From Streptomyces sp. H27-H5 (lineage in GTDB: Bacteria; Actinomycetota; Actinomycetes; Streptomycetales; Streptomycetaceae), in contig NZ_JAPNLK010000030.1 of assembly GCF_026627505.1 (NCBI RefSeq), positions 1 through 64,000 of the forward strand: DNA of 64,000 nt, read 5' to 3'. Positions within the stretch are counted from its first letter, which is position 1, and each line of letters begins with the position of its first letter. This document shows, in pieces, positions 61,271 through 64,000 of the stretch. Below the pieces are notes generated by a model. It made no database searches. It was not told the DNA's origin and was given only the letters and a program-made list of their open reading frames with translations. The position numbers and the translations under genes are program-made.

Positions 61271-62281
61271 GTGAGCGAAAACGTGAAAGAAACTTCCACC
61301 GCCGGGGACCGCGCCGGGACCCGCACGGCGACCGGCGCCGGCACGGCCGCCGGCGCACCCGCCCCGGCCCTCCCCGTCGAGGCACCCGCCCCGGCCGCAC
61401 TCCGCGCCCGCGTCCGCAGCCTCGGCCCGCACATGACCCGCTCCATGCAGGCCGTCGCCGAGGCCGTCGCCTCCGACCCCGCCGGCTGCGCCAGGCTCAC
61501 CGTCTCCGCCCTCGCCGCGCACACCGGCACCAGCGAGGCCACCGTCGTGCGCACCGCCCGCCTCCTCGGCTACCCCGGCTACCGCGACCTGCGCCTGGCC
61601 CTCGCCGCGCTCGCCGCGCAGCAGGAGTCCGGCGCGGCCCCCGCCGTCACCGTGGACATAGCGGTCGACGACCCGATCGCCGACGTCGTCGCGAAGCTCG
61701 CGCACGAGGAGGCGCAGACCCTCGCCGACACCGCCGCCGGCCTGGACCTCGGGCAGCTGGCCGCGGCCGTCACCGCGCTCGCGACGGCCCGCCGCATCGA
61801 CGTGTACGGCGTCGGCGCGTCCTCCCTCGTCGGCCAGGACCTCGCGCAGAAACTGCTGCGCATCGGCCTCATCGCGCACGCCCACACCGACCCCCACCTC
61901 GCCGTGACCAACGCCGTCCTGCTGCGCCCCGGCGACGTCGCCGTCGCCGTCACCCACTCCGGCACCACCGGTGACGTGATCGAGCCGCTGCGCCGGGCCT
62001 TCGAACGCGGCGCGACCACCATCGCCGTCACCGGCCGCCCCGGCGCGCCCGTCGCGCACTACGCCGACCACGTGCTCGCCACCTCCGCCGCCCGCGAGAG
62101 CCGGCTGCGCCCGGCGGCCATGTCCAGCCGCACCAGCCAACTGCTCGTCGTGGACTGCCTGTTCGTCGGAGTCGCCCAGCAGACGTACGAGACCGCCGCA
62201 CCCGCCCTGGCCGCCTCCTACGAGGCGCTCGCGCCCCGACACTCCGCCACCGCCCCCACCAGTAGGCGCACCACCCGCTAG
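61271..62281 (+). CDS. murR: MurR/RpiR-family regulator
   Basis: A 336-residue regulator. A Thr/Ala/Gly-rich N-terminus precedes the RpiR HTH (about 50-125; ARLTVSALAAHTGTSEATVVRTARLLGYPGYRDLRLAL split in helices). A SIS domain follows (about 155-290) with RIDVYGVGASSLVGQDLAQKL and VAVAVTHSGTTGDVIEPLRRA. The SIS domain probably senses MurNAc 6-phosphate. The order murR-murQ-PTS, with 12 bases to murQ, indicates an operon under an autoregulated promoter at 61235-61264. Confidence 0.92.
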   Translation: MSENVKETSTAGDRAGTRTATGAGTAAGAPAPALPVEAPAPAALRARVRSLGPHMTRSMQAVAEAVASDPAGCARLTVSALAAHTGTSEATVVRTARLLGYPGYRDLRLALAALAAQQESGAAPAVTVDIAVDDPIADVVAKLAHEEAQTLADTAAGLDLGQLAAAVTALATARRIDVYGVGASSLVGQDLAQKLLRIGLIAHAHTDPHLAVTNAVLLRPGDVAVAVTHSGTTGDVIEPLRRAFERGATTIAVTGRPGAPVAHYADHVLATSAARESRLRPAAMSSRTSQLLVVDCLFVGVAQQTYETAAPALAASYEALAPRHSATAPTSRRTTR

Positions 62282-62293
62282 GAGCCCCCGCCC

Positions 62294-63217
62294 ATGACCG
62301 CGTACGCCGAACTCCGCGCCCAGCTCGACACCTTGACCACCGAGGCCTTCCGCCCCGAACTGGCCGAGATCGACCGGCTGTCCACCCTTGAGATCGCCCG
62401 CGTGATGAACGCCGAGGACGCCGGCGTCCCGGCCGCCGTCGCCGGCCAGTTGGAGCGGATCGCCGCCGCCGTCGACGGGATCGCCCCCCGGATGGCCCGC
62501 GGCGGCCGGTTGATCTACGCGGGCGCCGGCACCGCCGGCCGGCTGGGCGTCCTGGACGCCAGCGAGTGCCCGCCCACCTTCAACACGGACCCGTCCGAGG
62601 TCATCGGCCTGATCGCGGGCGGCCCGTCCGCGATGGTCAAGGCCGTCGAGGGCGCCGAGGACTCCAAGGAACTGGCCGCCGAGGACCTGACCGCCCTCGC
62701 GCTGACCGCCGACGACACCGTCGTCGGCATCTCCGCCTCCGGCCGCACCCCGTACGCGGTCGGCGCGGTCGAGTTCGCCCGCGCACGCGGCGCGCTCACC
62801 GTCGGACTGTCCTGCAACGCCGGCTCCGCGCTCGCCGCGGCCGCCGAGCACGGCATCGAGGTGGTCGTGGGACCCGAGCTGCTCACCGGCTCCACCCGCC
62901 TCAAGGCGGGCACCGCGCAGAAGCTCGTACTGAACCTCCTCTCGACCGTGACGATGATCCGTCTCGGGAAGACGTACGGGAACCTCATGGTCGACGTGCG
63001 CGCCTCTAACGAGAAGCTGCGCGCCCGCTCCCGCCGCATCGTCGCCCTCGCCACCGGCGCGTCCGACACGGAGATCGAGGCCGCGCTGACCGCCACCGAC
63101 GGCGAGGTCAAGAACGCCATCCTCGTCATCCTCGGCGGGGTCGACGGCCCCACCGCGGCCGCGCTCCTCACCACCTCCCAGGGCCACCTCCGGGCCGCCC
63201 TCACCCAGACCCGCTGA
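62294..63217 (+). CDS. murQ: N-acetylmuramic acid 6-phosphate etherase
   Basis: A 307-residue SIS-fold lyase that splits MurNAc 6-phosphate into GlcNAc 6-phosphate and D-lactate in cell-wall recycling. Marks are IYAGAGTAGRLGVLDASECPPTFN (residues 74-97; catalytic Glu91), IAGGPSAMVKAVEGAEDS, VVGISASGRTPYAVGAVEFAR and LKAGTAQKLVLNLLSTVTMIRLGKTYGNLMVD. Full family length. It lies between murR and the PTS gene, 12 and 26 bases away. Confidence 0.97.
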   Translation: MTAYAELRAQLDTLTTEAFRPELAEIDRLSTLEIARVMNAEDAGVPAAVAGQLERIAAAVDGIAPRMARGGRLIYAGAGTAGRLGVLDASECPPTFNTDPSEVIGLIAGGPSAMVKAVEGAEDSKELAAEDLTALALTADDTVVGISASGRTPYAVGAVEFARARGALTVGLSCNAGSALAAAAEHGIEVVVGPELLTGSTRLKAGTAQKLVLNLLSTVTMIRLGKTYGNLMVDVRASNEKLRARSRRIVALATGASDTEIEAALTATDGEVKNAILVILGGVDGPTAAALLTTSQGHLRAALTQTR

Positions 63218-63243
63218 CCCCCGGCAGCAAGGCGAACACCACG

Positions 63244-64000
63244 ATGTCCACTGACAAGAACCGCGCCACGGCCGCCGCGATCCTTCCTCTGGTCGGCGGC
63301 CCGGACAACATCACCTCCATCGCGCACTGCATGACGCGGCTGCGCATCGGCCTGCGCGACCGTTCCCTGGTCCGCGACGAGGAACTCGAGGCCGTGCCCG
63401 GTGTGATGGGCGTGGTCGAGGACGACACGTACCAGATCGTCCTGGGCCCGGGCACCGTCGCCCGCGTGACGCCCGAGTTCGAGGCGCTGGTGGAGGAGGG
63501 CCGCTCGGCGGCCGCCCCGGCCGCCCCCGTGACGGCGGACGAACTGGCCGCCCAGGGCGCGGCGATGAAGGACGCGCGCACGGCGCGGAACTCCACGCCG
63601 TTCAAGCTGTTCCTGCGCCGGATCGCGAACATCTTCGTCCCGCTGATCCCCGCGCTGATCGGCTGCGGCATCATCGCCGGCCTGAACGGCGTGCTGACGA
63701 ACGCGGGATGGCTCCCCACCATCGTCCCGGCCCTGGCGGCCATCGCGTCCGGGTTCATGTCGTTGATCGCGGTGTTCGTCGGCTACAACACCGCGAAGGA
63801 GTTCGGCGGCACCGCGATCCTCGGCGGCGCGGTCGCCGCGATCATCGTCTTCCCGGGCGTCGCGAAGATCGACGCGTTCGGCCAGCAGCTCTCCCCCGGC
63901 CAGGGCGGTGTGCTCGGCGCGCTCGCGGCGGCCCTGCTCGCCGTCCAAGTGGAGAAGTGGTGCCGCAAGTGGGTGCCGGAGGCGCTGGACGTCCTGGTCA
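63244..64000 (+). CDS. murP: PTS EIIBC component, MurNAc-type (partial)
   Basis: The first 252 residues of a phosphotransferase-system EIIB-EIIC permease; the gene runs off the window. The EIIB domain (1-80) has the phosphorylated Cys in IAHCMTRLRIGLRD and EAVPGVMGVVEDDTYQIVLGPG. After a linker (80-115) the EIIC domain begins, RIANIFVPLIPALIGCGIIAGLNGVLTNAG, with several helices. Order behind murR and murQ indicates MurNAc uptake and phosphorylation; the specificity is inferred from context. No EIIA domain is visible in this part. Confidence 0.9.
   Translation, partial: MSTDKNRATAAAILPLVGGPDNITSIAHCMTRLRIGLRDRSLVRDEELEAVPGVMGVVEDDTYQIVLGPGTVARVTPEFEALVEEGRSAAAPAAPVTADELAAQGAAMKDARTARNSTPFKLFLRRIANIFVPLIPALIGCGIIAGLNGVLTNAGWLPTIVPALAAIASGFMSLIAVFVGYNTAKEFGGTAILGGAVAAIIVFPGVAKIDAFGQQLSPGQGGVLGALAAALLAVQVEKWCRKWVPEALDVLV

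Overview
The window is very GC-rich, densely coding DNA in which real genes show the strong third-position G/C bias of Streptomyces. Family content and order (DmdR1, SIS protein, PdxH, second citrate synthase, SerC, the futalosine pair MqnB/MqnD, MurQ) match, from memory, the S. coelicolor SCO43xx core region read in decreasing gene number. There are no rRNA or tRNA genes, CRISPR arrays, insertion sequences or phage genes. This is chromosomal core with a few lineage-specific patches.

Layout. 1-8.8 kb: a DUF397 protein, an alpha/beta hydrolase, the iron regulator DmdR1, a SIS sugar-phosphate protein with a DasR-like operator, an M15 peptidase lipoprotein, a PAS protein, a PH-domain membrane protein, pdxH and a citrate synthase. 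A 400-bp gap between the PH-domain gene and pdxH carries a good plus-strand promoter, a 12-codon ORF with a strong Shine-Dalgarno, and a three-helix fold. 8.8-17.6 kb: a minus-strand operon of seven overlapping or closely spaced genes (TIGR03084 protein, AtuA-like protein, carboxyltransferase, biotin carboxylase/BCCP, acyl-CoA dehydrogenase, enoyl-CoA hydratase, TetR) that resembles acyclic-terpenoid or branched acyl-CoA catabolism, with a TetR-type palindrome over its promoter. 17.8-31.8 kb: S15-type hydrolase, EamA exporter, serC, a two-repeat secreted protein overlapping a class F sortase gene, a large sacsin-like GHKL ATPase, a CtpE-like P-type ATPase, DUF2530 protein, purine permease and an RHH protein. 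31.8-45.3 kb: MarR-MFS pair, ThpR phosphodiesterase, a 29-residue membrane peptide, aldo/keto reductase behind a MerR-type operator, SGNH hydrolase, secreted propeller-like protein, DUF3027 protein, MFS protein, DUF2771 lipoprotein, mqnB-mqnD, a cold-shock protein and a HAD hydrolase. 45.4-57.1 kb: a helicase-C-terminal/WYL-like protein, an LAHTG surface protein, a second HAD hydrolase, XPB helicase preceded by a 17-bp minisatellite, a RelE/ParE-like protein overlapping a shortened GT87 gene, and a HelD-type ATPase. 57.2-64 kb: CutC, an HD protein, a Cmx/CmrA-like exporter, three small genes, and the murR-murQ-murP operon for N-acetylmuramic acid, cut by the window edge.

Regulatory themes. 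About fifteen genes have a TAnnnT/CAnnnT-type -10 hexamer ending 6-7 bases before the start codon, so leaderless transcription seems common. Long hairpins close most convergent pairs. Several operators (TetR, MarR, MerR, RpiR/MurR, DasR-like) can be read directly. Minisatellites sit at gene ends around 43.4, 47.85, 49.65 and 51.1-51.24 kb.

I saw no clearly new multi-gene system. The most promising unexplained items are the structured RNA/micro-ORF at 6.4-6.65 kb, the Atu-like operon with a dispersed-repeat-like segment translated inside AtuA, the Ig-like protein/sortase pair, and the sacsin-like ATPase.
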